DNA of 64,000 nt from Gammaproteobacteria bacterium. Lineage in GTDB: Bacteria; Pseudomonadota; Gammaproteobacteria; Burkholderiales; Nitrosomonadaceae. The notes beneath the pieces are model-generated. The model was not told the DNA's origin. It saw only the letters and a list, made by a program, of their open reading frames with translations, and did not search any database. Below, piece after piece: positions 46,476 through 56,060 of the stretch. Location of the stretch: positions 930,001 through 994,000 of the forward strand of contig CP054180.1 of NCBI GenBank assembly GCA_015709635.1, read 5' to 3'. The translations under genes were made by a program, and so were the position numbers. Within the stretch, counting starts at the first letter, position 1; each line of letters starts with the position of its first letter.

Positions 46476-47513
46476 ATGATTCTTGTCACAGGCGGTGCCG
46501 GGTATATAGGATCACATACTTGCGTTGAATTGCTCAGTGCGGGATTTGATGTCACTATTTTTGACAATTTCTGTAACAGCAATCCGGAGGCTCTGGCTCG
46601 TGTACAGAAAATCACCGGCAGAAAACCTGGATTAATTACCGGTGATTGCCGCGACCGCGCTGCTTTGACGGCAGCATTACAGCACTGCAAAGCCAAAGCG
46701 GTTATCCATTTTGCCGGACTTAAGGCGGTCGGGGAGTCGGTTGAGAAACCATTAACCTATTACGATAATAACATCGTTGGGGCATTGCGATTATTGGAAG
46801 CGATGCAGGAATGCAATGTCAAAACACTGGTATTCAGTTCATCGGCAACGGTTTACGGTGACCCGATGCGGTTGCCGCTAACCGAGGATCATCCGCTGGC
46901 ACCAACGAATCCCTACGGGCGCAGCAAATGGATGATCGAAGAGATTCTGCGCGATTTGCAGCACAGTGATCATTCATTCCGCATCGGCATATTGCGCTAC
47001 TTCAACCCGGTAGGTGCTCATGTGAGCGGATTGATCGGTGAAGATCCGCAAGGAATTCCGAATAATTTAATGCCATTTGTGGCGCAGGTCGCCGTGGGGC
47101 GAAGAGAAGCTCTCAATGTATGGGGAAACGATTACCCTACACCGGATGGCACCGGCGTGCGCGATTATATTCATGTCGTCGATCTGGCGCACGGACACCT
47201 TAAAGCATTGGAAGCGCTCGATGCCGTGCGTCATACACAACAAAGTAATCAACATTCCGGTTGCTTGACCGTAAACCTAGGCACCGGGCGAGGGTATAGC
47301 GTACTGGATGTGGTGCGTGCATACGAACGAGCGAGCGGACAGCCTATTCCGTACAAAATCGCTCCGCGGCGTTCCGGTGATATCGCCGCTTGTTATGCCG
47401 ATCCAACGCGTGCTTCCGAAATTCTGGGCTGGCAAGCGAAGCTCGGGTTGGAAGCAATGTGCGTAAGCAGTTGGCACTGGCAGAGTATCAATCCAAGCGG
47501 CTATCAAAGTTAA
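46476..47513 (+). CDS. galE: UDP-glucose 4-epimerase
   Basis: Interconverts UDP-glucose and UDP-galactose in the cytosol. NAD-binding GGAGYIGSHT at residue 6, SSSATVYG with the catalytic Ser/Thr near 122, and the YxxxK pair in NPYGRSKWMIEE near 150. Length 345 aa fits. It is 75 bases upstream of galU in the same direction and can supply sugar precursors for the Eps polymer. The 270 bases before it (46207-46475) hold no gene and should contain the promoter. Confidence 0.95.
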   Translation: MILVTGGAGYIGSHTCVELLSAGFDVTIFDNFCNSNPEALARVQKITGRKPGLITGDCRDRAALTAALQHCKAKAVIHFAGLKAVGESVEKPLTYYDNNIVGALRLLEAMQECNVKTLVFSSSATVYGDPMRLPLTEDHPLAPTNPYGRSKWMIEEILRDLQHSDHSFRIGILRYFNPVGAHVSGLIGEDPQGIPNNLMPFVAQVAVGRREALNVWGNDYPTPDGTGVRDYIHVVDLAHGHLKALEALDAVRHTQQSNQHSGCLTVNLGTGRGYSVLDVVRAYERASGQPIPYKIAPRRSGDIAACYADPTRASEILGWQAKLGLEAMCVSSWHWQSINPSGYQS

Positions 47514-47587
47514 GTACGTTACTTTTCCCGGATTATCAGAATCGCGTAAAAGCAATTGTGACGACTTATTATTAAGGAGAACTAGAA

Positions 47588-48478
47588 ATGAAAGCGATCA
47601 GAAAAGCGGTTTTTCCTGTAGCCGGATTAGGTACGCGTTTTTTGCCCGCGACTAAGGCAAATCCCAAGGAAATGCTCCCGATCGTTGATAAACCATTGAT
47701 CCAATTTGCAGCAGAGGAGGCGGTTGCCGCAGGTATCGACGTATTAATTTTCATCATTGGACGCAATAAAAGCTCCATACCCGATCACTTCGATAAGGCA
47801 TTTGAACTGGAAACGAAACTGGAAGCGGGTAAAAAGCATAAAATGCTGGATATCGTCTGCAATATCCTGCCGTCGCGGATTGATTGCGTTTATATCCGAC
47901 AAGCCGAGGCGCTTGGTTTGGGGCACGCAGTTTTATGCGCACAATCGGTCGTTGGTGATGAACCGTTTGCGGTATTATTGGCCGACGATTTGATCGATGG
48001 CGGCGAAAAAGGTTGCTTAAGTCAAATGGTCGATATTTACGCGCAGCACCATTGTTCAGTCTTAGGAATCGAAAAAGTACCGCATCATACGGTTAATCGT
48101 TACGGTATTATCAACGGCACGTCGATCGCCGATAATCTGTCCAAAGTCAATGCGATTGTCGAGAAGCCGCCGGTCGACAAGGCGCCGTCCGATCTCGCGG
48201 TGGTCGGCCGCTATATCCTGACACCGCGGATTTTCAAGCTGCTGGAGAAAACCGAGCGGGGCGCCGGTAATGAAATTCAGCTCACGGATGCCATTGCAAA
48301 ACTGTTGCAAGACGAAACGGTACTGGGTTACGAATTTGACGGTAAGCGCTATGATTGCGGCAGTAAATCCGGTTATTTGGAAGCCACTGTGGAGTTTGCA
48401 CTGCAGCACCCCGAGCTTAAAAATGAATTTGGAGAATATTTAAGTAAGTTGATTAAAAACTTGCCCAATAAGAAGTGA
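47588..48478 (+). CDS. galU: UTP-glucose-1-phosphate uridylyltransferase
   Basis: Makes UDP-glucose from UTP and glucose 1-phosphate. The nucleotidyl-transferase motif AGLGTRFLPATKANPKEMLP at residue 10, VDKPLIQ with the binding Lys, VLLADDLI near 130 and IVEKP near 185 are clear. Length 296 aa is normal. AAGGAG lies nine bases before the ATG. Followed by a strong shared terminator. Confidence 0.96.
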   Translation: MKAIRKAVFPVAGLGTRFLPATKANPKEMLPIVDKPLIQFAAEEAVAAGIDVLIFIIGRNKSSIPDHFDKAFELETKLEAGKKHKMLDIVCNILPSRIDCVYIRQAEALGLGHAVLCAQSVVGDEPFAVLLADDLIDGGEKGCLSQMVDIYAQHHCSVLGIEKVPHHTVNRYGIINGTSIADNLSKVNAIVEKPPVDKAPSDLAVVGRYILTPRIFKLLEKTERGAGNEIQLTDAIAKLLQDETVLGYEFDGKRYDCGSKSGYLEATVEFALQHPELKNEFGEYLSKLIKNLPNKK

Positions 48479-48535
48479 GCGACCAACCAACCACCAACCA
48501 GTACGCCAACCTCGTAATGTGAGGATGTTTTATAC

Positions 48536-48583
48536 AAAAATAGCCCGGGTAAATCCAGATCTGGATTTACCCGGGCTATTTTT
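48536..48583. terminator. Perfect 48-bp palindromic bidirectional terminator
   Basis: A perfect palindrome centred on AGATCT, with GC core TAGCCCGGGTAAATCCAG and A run on one side and T run on the other. It lies between the convergent galU and cupredoxin genes and can end both transcripts. Confidence 0.93.
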
Positions 48584-48611
48584 ATTTGCTAACTGAAAAT
48601 TTTGCTTCAGC

Positions 48612-49589
48612 TTAATTGGTTTTTTTCTTGCGGAAGAATGGGCTCTTGCTGATCAGAGGTATGCCAAGTAATCCGATTAGCGCGCCGATCAGCATCATGC
48701 CGTAGTTTTGCAAATTATTGTTGGTAAATGTGGTAATTTGCCGCACCATTGCATTTTGTTCCGCTTTATCCGAGACTTTGGGCAGATTTTCCGCTTCATA
48801 CGTATCGTTGATATTGTAAGGCGTCACACCGGGAATGCTCGGTATGTTTTCCGCCCCTTTTCCGACCACCAATTGCGCTTTCATCCCTTTTTCCATGTGA
48901 TGCGAGATATCACAGTGAACGAGGAACGTATCATCGGATCCCGGCACAATGATAGTGCCGGTAACCGTTTTAGGTCCCGTTACTTCCAAGTGGAACATGC
49001 CATATTTATAAAGATATTTCGGCAGTCCGTGCATCATGAATTGGTGCCGGATGTCGTCTTCATTGACAAAGTTCCACGTAACTTTGGAGCAAGGTTTGAC
49101 ATGCCATTGCTGTTGATCGAACGCAAAAGCGGTACCGGGAAATTTGGCGGCATATTTTCTGCCGGCACGCACGGTAATTTCCACTTCTTCGGAAATACTC
49201 TTGCAGCTGCTGGGCAGTTTATCCAAATTTTGCCCCATGATCATGGTACCTTCGTGATCCATAATATGATCATGATCCATATGGTGATGGTGGTGCCCAT
49301 CGCCGTGCTCCGCGGATTGCGAACTGGTGGAATGCGCACTGTGATCGGTATGCTGCTCTGCGCTGATGTCATGACTGCCACTATGATCATGGTCGCTATG
49401 ATCGTGACCGCTGTGATCCTCGGTTTGTTGCTCCTCAGTCTCTGCCGGAACCTGATTCATACTATGACCGCTATGATCATGATGATCATGTTCATTGCCA
49501 GTCGCTTTAGCTTTATCCTGAGCGATGACGTTCGTGCTGACAGCGAGAATTCCAGCCAGTAAGAAAGTAATGGTTGTCGTCTTAATCAT
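48612..49589 (-). CDS. His-rich membrane-anchored cupredoxin-like copper protein
   Basis: Periplasmic protein of 325 aa with a signal peptide (residues 1-23). Residues 33-112 hold more than 30 His in HDHSGH-like repeats, probably a metal store. The cupredoxin domain follows (about 125-250) with type 1 copper ligands: His in DIRHQFMMHG, then HCDISHHMEKGM giving Cys, His and Met. A C-terminal membrane helix (GMMLIGALIGLLGIPLI) and a KKK end anchor it. Its start overlaps the stop of the multicopper oxidase by four bases, so the two act together. Electron transfer to or from the oxidase is inferred. Confidence 0.82.
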   Translation of the reverse strand: MIKTTTITFLLAGILAVSTNVIAQDKAKATGNEHDHHDHSGHSMNQVPAETEEQQTEDHSGHDHSDHDHSGSHDISAEQHTDHSAHSTSSQSAEHGDGHHHHHMDHDHIMDHEGTMIMGQNLDKLPSSCKSISEEVEITVRAGRKYAAKFPGTAFAFDQQQWHVKPCSKVTWNFVNEDDIRHQFMMHGLPKYLYKYGMFHLEVTGPKTVTGTIIVPGSDDTFLVHCDISHHMEKGMKAQLVVGKGAENIPSIPGVTPYNINDTYEAENLPKVSDKAEQNAMVRQITTFTNNNLQNYGMMLIGALIGLLGIPLISKSPFFRKKKTN

Positions 49590-51295
49590 GATTGGTTACT
49601 CCCTTTTGCCCCTTTGAGACGTGAAACCGCAGCGATAACGCTTTGCTTGATTTGTTCCCGTTTGGCGAAAATCAGATAAATGATCAGCCCTATCAGCAGA
49701 CCGATCACACCATTCAATAATGAAGTCTGTGCCTGGGGGGTGAGGCCGGTTTGCCCGCCGGGTGAACCGAGGCTTGCCGATTCATCCAGATCCTGCCAGA
49801 TGGGCAGCCTTCTTTCGAAATATTCTTTGGTGAAGTATTTGTTCAGATCAACGCCGAAATGACTGACTTTCGGCAGGCCGCTGCCGTTCAGGTAGGATTT
49901 GTATACGATCGAACTCATGCTGCCGCCTTCGGCCATACCGTTGGTGGTGATGCCTCTTTCCCGGTGATCGTGAATCAACCAATCGCCTTCACCGTAGCTG
50001 TGTTTTCCGTCATTGACGGTTTCCAGTTTCAGGTCGAGACGCTGTGCCGGTGCCATGTCGAACACATCGCGCATGATCTGCGCAACCGGATTATGCTCTA
50101 CACCGTCATAATGCGTGATCGTGGCATGGTGCCCATGCGTATGCACGGCAATCGATTCACCACCACTGTTCAACAGACGCAGCTTAACTTTCTGATCAGG
50201 TTCAACGATGATCAAGGATTCCCTCAACGTATAAGGAAACGACAGTCCGTTCAGGGTGTAATAATCCTCGGTCGAATCGGTGATGTCGTAGCGTTGATTC
50301 ATGTCGCGCGCGATAAGCCGGGGATCATTGTATTTTTGAATGATGTCGCTCAATTCTTTATCCATAGCGTGATAGTGCAGATCGTATTCCTGATCGAAAT
50401 TTTCACGCACTGCGACAGATGGATGGCGGACATGGCCCGCACCGATATTCAGGGTTTGCAGCCAGTTATTGGGTCTGTTTTCCTCGATGACGATCATGCC
50501 CGCCAGACCCATCGCCAAGTGGGTATGCGTTTGCACGTGGCAGTGATAGAACATAGTGCCCGGTTGCCTAGCCTGGAATTCATACACGCGGCGTCCACCC
50601 GGCATCAATTCGACTTCGCTGGTCTGCGGCACGCCGTCCTGACCGGCGTGATCACCGTGCGAAAAAGGGTGATCTACACCATGTAAATGAATGCTGTGCG
50701 GAAAATAATGTGTATTTTCCAGCACGATTTGCACGATATCACCGACTTCAACACGAATGACCGGCGAAGGCAGTCTGAGCAGCGGATTTGCTCTGACACT
50801 TTCAAAATTCTCGGTTGACATGCCGCTGGTTTTCGGCGCAAATACCCATGCACCAGGCTGTACGCCGGGGGCAATGTCGAATGTCGGCAACAGACCTGGG
50901 AAATCAGGTGATTTACCGTTCAATTCCATGATTTCCAATTTGATGATAATGCGGTCGGGATCGCCGTCTCCATCCAAATCATCGGTTTTGATGATGGCAT
51001 CCGGTGAAAGGCCTGTCTTCATCAGCGTGTCCATCGAAATATGGTTGGTTCCTTTAACCGCTGCCGCGACCCAGGCCGGATTGTCCGGACTGCAACCGGG
51101 CGATGCTGCTATTTTGATTCCTTCAATTTCCTGAGCTTCGCGCCATGCTGGAGAGATCTTCGGATCGCACATCGGTTCAGCAGTGAGCGCAGCCGGATCA
51201 ACTTTCACCGTTTCGGGCAGCTTCAGCGATGCTTGTGCCGCTACTGGCGACAGTATGAAAAAAGTCAATATGGCAATAAAAAAGTGAATAGGCAT
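49586..51295 (-). CDS. Membrane-anchored multicopper oxidase
   Basis: Protein of 569 aa with signal peptide (1-22). Copper sites: HSIHLHG (about residue 200), HCHVQTHTHLAMGL (about 250), AVHTHGHHATI (about 385) and WLIHDHRERG (about 445). The last motif has Asp where three-domain laccases have Cys, so the type 1 copper must sit in the first cupredoxin domain. A C-terminal helix (LNGVIGLLIGLIIYLIF) anchors it to the membrane, facing the periplasm. Substrate could be Cu(I), a phenol or a nitrogen-oxide intermediate; the sequence does not tell. AGGTGCG lies before the ATG. Confidence 0.88.
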   Translation of the reverse strand: MPIHFFIAILTFFILSPVAAQASLKLPETVKVDPAALTAEPMCDPKISPAWREAQEIEGIKIAASPGCSPDNPAWVAAAVKGTNHISMDTLMKTGLSPDAIIKTDDLDGDGDPDRIIIKLEIMELNGKSPDFPGLLPTFDIAPGVQPGAWVFAPKTSGMSTENFESVRANPLLRLPSPVIRVEVGDIVQIVLENTHYFPHSIHLHGVDHPFSHGDHAGQDGVPQTSEVELMPGGRRVYEFQARQPGTMFYHCHVQTHTHLAMGLAGMIVIEENRPNNWLQTLNIGAGHVRHPSVAVRENFDQEYDLHYHAMDKELSDIIQKYNDPRLIARDMNQRYDITDSTEDYYTLNGLSFPYTLRESLIIVEPDQKVKLRLLNSGGESIAVHTHGHHATITHYDGVEHNPVAQIMRDVFDMAPAQRLDLKLETVNDGKHSYGEGDWLIHDHRERGITTNGMAEGGSMSSIVYKSYLNGSGLPKVSHFGVDLNKYFTKEYFERRLPIWQDLDESASLGSPGGQTGLTPQAQTSLLNGVIGLLIGLIIYLIFAKREQIKQSVIAAVSRLKGAKGSNQS

Positions 51296-51601
51296 ATCAA
51301 CGCACCTTTAGAATTAATCGAGTATTAAAATAAATATGGCTGATCAGATCAAAAGTTTTTATAAAACCGGGTTTAATAGCCAGTATCTATCTGATATGAC
51401 AGAACTGTAGGCGTAATCATCGAGCGGTGTATTTGCTGGCAGGTAAAATTATGAGGTACATCTTATCGTCATCTATGCAATACTGCGACATTATCCATCA
51501 AACTATCATCGGCAACCATTATACAGAACCCAACTCTGCTTTTGTGGTTTTTCCATAGTAAATGAGATTTTGATTTTTTAATTTTTTCAGTAACTATCCG
51601 A
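51296..51601. promoter_or_regulatory. Divergent promoter region, copper oxidase / RND pump
   Basis: About 305 bp between two divergent operons. It must hold both promoters. A short palindrome CTGATCAG lies at about 51340. No clear CueR- or TetR-type operator can be named. Confidence 0.4.
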
Positions 51602-52822
51602 GTGACAATCCCTAATTTTTTCCTAGATTTAAACGATCGCTATTGGAAATTTCCGCAAGTTGTTCAACCGAAAAAGAAGACCTGCGGTATTTCATTCTGT
51701 TACGGTCTGATCGGTTTTCTGCTCATTGCGTGCACCGGCAAGGAATCGGCACAACCGGCGCCGCGCGCGGATCAAGCGCTACCGGTTTCGGTCATGGTTA
51801 TGCAGCCGGTAAAAATGCCGATCAGTCTGGAAACCATCGCACAAACCGAGGGTGCCAAGGAAATCGAAGTTCGTCCGCGCGTCGGTGGCATTCTGCTTAA
51901 ACGGCTTTATACCGAAGGGATGGCGGTAGGCGCCGGACAGCCGTTATTTTTAATTGATCCGGAGCCTTTTCAAAATGCGTTGGCGGAAGCCCGGGCGGCG
52001 CATAATGAACAATATGTCCGCGTATTGCGTGCCAAAAGCGATGAAGACCGGCAGCGGCAGCTGCTGGTTGAAAATTTTGTCAGTCAGCGTGCGTACGATC
52101 TGGCGAAAGCGGATCTGGCGATTGCCGAAGCAGCGTTGCAAGCGGCGAAAGTGCGAGTGCAGCAGGCCGAACTCAATCTGTCCTATACCACCGTCAGAGC
52201 ACCGGAAAAGGGGGTCACCGGCCGTTCGCAATTCTCTGAAGGCACCTTGGTATCCGCCAACAACAGCTTGCTGACGACACTCACGCAATTGTCTCCGATC
52301 TGGGTGCGCTTCAGTTTTTCGGATAACGAGGTCGCGCCGGTAGGCGGGCAATTGAGCGAGAAAAATGTGCATAGTGTGAAAATGATCTTGGCGGACGGAT
52401 CGGAGTATCAGCAGCAAGGTAAAATCAATTTTGCCGCAAGTAAAATCGACCCTTTGCTGGGTACGCAGCAACTTCGCGCAACCTTTGACAATAGCGAGCA
52501 GCGGATATTGCCCGGACAATTTGTCCGTATTCGCGTCACGGCTGGAGAACCGAGAGCTGTGTTCATCGTACCCCAGGTCGCTGTACTGACATCCGATATG
52601 GGCCGCTTTGTTTATGTGGTGAATGATCGCAATGAAGTCATCCAGCGCCCTGTGGTCGTCGATAACTGGATCGGTAAGGATTGGATTATTCTGCAAGGAT
52701 TGAATACCGATGACCGCGTGGTGGTCGACAATCTCATTAAACTGATGCCCGGCAAAGCGGTTGAGCCGCAATCGCGCGGCGATCCCATTGCTGCACGACC
52801 AGTAATCTCCCCTCATTACTAG
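51602..52822 (+). CDS. RND efflux periplasmic adaptor lipoprotein
   Basis: AcrA/MexA-type membrane-fusion protein of up to 406 aa. A lipobox LLIACTG lies at about residue 43, followed by the lipoyl half-motifs VRPRVGGILLKRLYTEG and VRAPEKGVTGRSQFSEG around a long hairpin (residues 110-185). The GTG start at 51602 is weakly supported; an unusually long pre-lipobox stretch suggests that an internal start may be used. It links the inner-membrane pump to an outer-membrane channel, which is not encoded here. Twelve bases separate it from the pump gene. Confidence 0.9.
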   Translation: MTIPNFFLDLNDRYWKFPQVVQPKKKTCGISFCYGLIGFLLIACTGKESAQPAPRADQALPVSVMVMQPVKMPISLETIAQTEGAKEIEVRPRVGGILLKRLYTEGMAVGAGQPLFLIDPEPFQNALAEARAAHNEQYVRVLRAKSDEDRQRQLLVENFVSQRAYDLAKADLAIAEAALQAAKVRVQQAELNLSYTTVRAPEKGVTGRSQFSEGTLVSANNSLLTTLTQLSPIWVRFSFSDNEVAPVGGQLSEKNVHSVKMILADGSEYQQQGKINFAASKIDPLLGTQQLRATFDNSEQRILPGQFVRIRVTAGEPRAVFIVPQVAVLTSDMGRFVYVVNDRNEVIQRPVVVDNWIGKDWIILQGLNTDDRVVVDNLIKLMPGKAVEPQSRGDPIAARPVISPHY

Positions 52823-52833
52823 CAACCGTATTC

Positions 52834-55800
52834 ATGGCCAGATTTTTCATCACCCGTCCGATTTTTGCATCGGTATTATCGATTGTCATTGTATTAGCTG
52901 GATTGGCCGCGGCGCTGGAATTGCCGATTGAGCAATATCCGAAAATAACGCCGCCGACCGTTATTGTGACGGCGAATTTTCCGGGAGCGAATGCCGATAC
53001 GATGATCAAAACGGTGGCCGCACCGATCGAGGAGAAACTCAGCGCCATTGAGGGATTGCTGTATTTTAATTCCAGCGCGGATTCCAGCGGCCGTTTGACG
53101 ATTACCATCACATTCGAAATCGGCACGGATATCGACCGCGCCACGTTCAATGTCAGCAACGAAATCAACACGGCCTTGGCGCGCTTGCCGGATGAAGTCA
53201 GGCGCTCAGGCATCACGGTGCAGAAACGCTCCAACGATCTGCTGCTGGTTTTTGCCGTAACCTCGAAGGATCCCAACCACAGCACGCTGTTCCTTAGCAA
53301 TTTCATTACCAATAATCTCCTGGATGACTTAAGGCGTGCATCGGGTGTCGGCGAAGCGCGAATTTTCGGTGCGCAAGACTACTCCATGCGTGTTTGGCTG
53401 CGCCCCGACCGGATGGCGCAATTGGGAATCACCACTACCGATATCGCCAATGCCATCCGCACGCAGAATGCGCAACCGGCGGTCGGGAAAATCGGCCAGG
53501 AACCGGCAATTGCCGATCAACAATTGGTCTATACCGTGACGGCAAAAGGCCGGTTACTGGAACCGGAGGAATTTGAAAATATTATTCTGCGCTCGGATGG
53601 TCCGCGTGGCGTTTTGTATCTCAAGGACGTGGCACGCATTGAATTGGGTGCACAAGACTATGCCGCGCAGACTTTGCTGAACGGCGAACCGGGTCTGGGG
53701 ATCGGTATTTTCTTGCGCACCGGCGCCAATGCACTGGAAACGGCGGCCGCCGTTAAAGACAAGATGGACGAATTGCAGCACTACTTCCCCGAGGGCTTGC
53801 AGTACTTCATTTCGTACGACACCAGCGTATTCGTTAAAGCATCGATCTGGGAAGTGGTGAAAACGCTCGGTGAAGCCATGCTGCTGGTGGTGCTGGTGGT
53901 TTATCTTTTTCTGCAAAGCTGGCGCGCTACGCTGATCCCGGTCATCGCGATACCGATTTCCCTGATCGGCACTTTTGCCGGATTATGGGTGCTGGGGTAT
54001 TCGATCAATACGTTGACGTTGTTCGCGATGGTGCTGTCGATCGGGATCGTGGTCGACGATGCCATTGTGGTGCTGGAAAATATCGAACGGCTGATGACGC
54101 AGGAAAATCTATTGCCGGTTGACGCCGCCCTCAAGGCGATGCAGCAGGTATCGACCGCGGTGGTCGCGATGACGATGGTGCTGGCGGCGGTTTTTATCCC
54201 GGTGGCTTTTCTCGGTGGAATCGCCGGTGAACTGTATCAGCAATTTGCCGTGACCGTGGCGGTTGCTGCCTTGATATCCGGTATTGTGGCGCTTACGTTG
54301 ACACCCACACTATGTTCGGTATTACTACGTCCAACGCACCAGTACTCGGCCTTTTTCAGTTGGTTTAACAACCGCTTTGAGCATGTGCGCGGATTGTACG
54401 TCGGTACCGTCGGTTTGAGTTTGCGCCATAGCGGCCGGAGCGTGTTGTTGTTTGTCGTGATGATTGTGGGATTGGTCTATCTGGTGAAAAATATTCCGGA
54501 TAGCTTTGTGCCGCCGGAAGATCAAGGCTACGTCATTGCTGCGGTCATCCTGCCCGATGGCGCCACGCTGGCGAGAACCACCAAGACCGCGAACGCCATC
54601 AGCACCGAGATGGCCAAGGAATCCGCCGTGGCTTTTCAGTTTGCCGTGAATGGACTGGATTTCATTGGCGGCGGCAACAAAACCAATGTGTCGACGATGT
54701 TCGTGCGCTTGAAGGATTGGTCGCAACGCACCACATCGGCTGCCGATATTGTGGGTAAGATGTTTTTAGTCGGCGGACAGCAACCGGATGGCTTGGCGAT
54801 TGCATTCAATCCCCCGGCGATACGCGGGCTGGGCAGTACCGGCGGTTTTGAATTGTACGTGCAAAGCCGCACCAATTCCGATACCACGCAATTGGCTACG
54901 GTGGTCAATGAATTCATGCAGGCATTGAAGCAAGATTCCAGGTTTGCCACAGTCAATACTTTTCTGCGCTCGTCGGTACCGCAATATTTTGTCGAAGTGG
55001 ATGAAGCCAAAGCAATTGCCCAAGGTGTCGCTATTTCGGATATCTACGCCACGCTGCAAAGCACTATGGGGTCGTTTTACGTGAACGACTTCAACCGCTC
55101 GGGCCGCACGTATCGCGTGCAATTGCAAGCCGAAGCCGCCTACCGCATGAAGGCGGAGGATCTCGGCAAAGTGTATGTGCGCGCGGATTCCGGTGCGATG
55201 ATTCCATTGTCGACGCTGAGCAAAGTGAAGCATATCGTCGGGGCGGAGCAATTGGAACGGTTTAACGGATTGCTGGCGGCAAAAATAGTCGGCAGCGGTG
55301 CGCATGGTGTCAGTTCCGGCGATGCCATCGCGTTGGTTGAAGACATCGCCGCGAGAACATTGCCGGAGGGCTATCAGATTGCCTGGACCGGTACCGCGTT
55401 TCAGGAAAAGAAGATGGGGCATGCGGCGGTTTTCGCTTTCAGTCTGGCGGTTGTGATGGTATTTTTGATTCTCGCCGCGCAATTCGAGACCTGGGCCTTA
55501 CCGCTGGCGGTCATCATGGCGATCCCGTTTGCCATGGTCGGCGCTTTGGCGGCCATTTTGCTGCGTGATATGCCCAATGACATTTATTTTCAGATCGGCA
55601 TGGTGACCTTAATCGGCTTGACGGCCAAGAATGCCATTTTATTGGTCGAATTTGCCAGCCAGAGAATGAAGGAAGGCGTCAGTATTTATGAAGCGGCCAT
55701 TCAATCGGCGCAACTGCGTTTCCGCCCGATCGTCATGACGTCGATGGCGTTTATATTGGGTGTCGTGCCTTTGGTGATCGCCACCGGAGCCGGTTCGGCG

Positions 55801-55992
55801 GCGCGTCAATCGATGGGGACCGGCGTTTTTGGCGGTATGATTATGGCCACGTGTGTGGCGACGATATTCGTCCCGCTGTTTTTTTCCTGGTTTGTGCGTT
55901 ATCGCCACACCAAGCAACCCGCAAGTGGGCAGCATGCGGTGCAGCAACCGGCTGCGCTATCATACCGGCCAATCAGGAAATCGCGCGATTGA
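52834..55992 (+). CDS. RND multidrug efflux transporter (AcrB/MexB type)
   Basis: Proton-driven inner-membrane pump of 1052 aa, length normal for HAE1 pumps. Opens MARFFITRPIFASVLSIVIV, with the TM4 proton-relay pair in GIVVDDAIVVLENIER (about residue 410), ALTLTPTLCSVLL, and the second-half GLTAKNAILLVEFA. It works with the adaptor upstream as a tripartite pump. No TolC-like gene or repressor follows, so these would be supplied elsewhere. Substrate is likely hydrophobic toxic compounds. Confidence 0.95.
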   Translation: MARFFITRPIFASVLSIVIVLAGLAAALELPIEQYPKITPPTVIVTANFPGANADTMIKTVAAPIEEKLSAIEGLLYFNSSADSSGRLTITITFEIGTDIDRATFNVSNEINTALARLPDEVRRSGITVQKRSNDLLLVFAVTSKDPNHSTLFLSNFITNNLLDDLRRASGVGEARIFGAQDYSMRVWLRPDRMAQLGITTTDIANAIRTQNAQPAVGKIGQEPAIADQQLVYTVTAKGRLLEPEEFENIILRSDGPRGVLYLKDVARIELGAQDYAAQTLLNGEPGLGIGIFLRTGANALETAAAVKDKMDELQHYFPEGLQYFISYDTSVFVKASIWEVVKTLGEAMLLVVLVVYLFLQSWRATLIPVIAIPISLIGTFAGLWVLGYSINTLTLFAMVLSIGIVVDDAIVVLENIERLMTQENLLPVDAALKAMQQVSTAVVAMTMVLAAVFIPVAFLGGIAGELYQQFAVTVAVAALISGIVALTLTPTLCSVLLRPTHQYSAFFSWFNNRFEHVRGLYVGTVGLSLRHSGRSVLLFVVMIVGLVYLVKNIPDSFVPPEDQGYVIAAVILPDGATLARTTKTANAISTEMAKESAVAFQFAVNGLDFIGGGNKTNVSTMFVRLKDWSQRTTSAADIVGKMFLVGGQQPDGLAIAFNPPAIRGLGSTGGFELYVQSRTNSDTTQLATVVNEFMQALKQDSRFATVNTFLRSSVPQYFVEVDEAKAIAQGVAISDIYATLQSTMGSFYVNDFNRSGRTYRVQLQAEAAYRMKAEDLGKVYVRADSGAMIPLSTLSKVKHIVGAEQLERFNGLLAAKIVGSGAHGVSSGDAIALVEDIAARTLPEGYQIAWTGTAFQEKKMGHAAVFAFSLAVVMVFLILAAQFETWALPLAVIMAIPFAMVGALAAILLRDMPNDIYFQIGMVTLIGLTAKNAILLVEFASQRMKEGVSIYEAAIQSAQLRFRPIVMTSMAFILGVVPLVIATGAGSAARQSMGTGVFGGMIMATCVATIFVPLFFSWFVRYRHTKQPASGQHAVQQPAALSYRPIRKSRD

Positions 55993-56060
55993 CATTCCGC
56001 CAATGCTGAGTCAGTCCGGGCATCTGCGTTCAGAATGTTAATTCGGCTACAATCACGCCT

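Noticed and set aside
48708..49562. Long plus-strand open frame opposite the His-rich cupredoxin gene
   Set aside because: It mirrors the His codons of the real gene, has no ribosome site and no recognisable protein pattern.
49859..50686. Open frame of 275 codons opposite the multicopper oxidase
   Set aside because: Antisense shadow of a gene whose copper motifs are clear.
51950..52825. Open frame of 291 codons opposite the RND adaptor
   Set aside because: Antisense shadow; composition is biased and no motif is seen.
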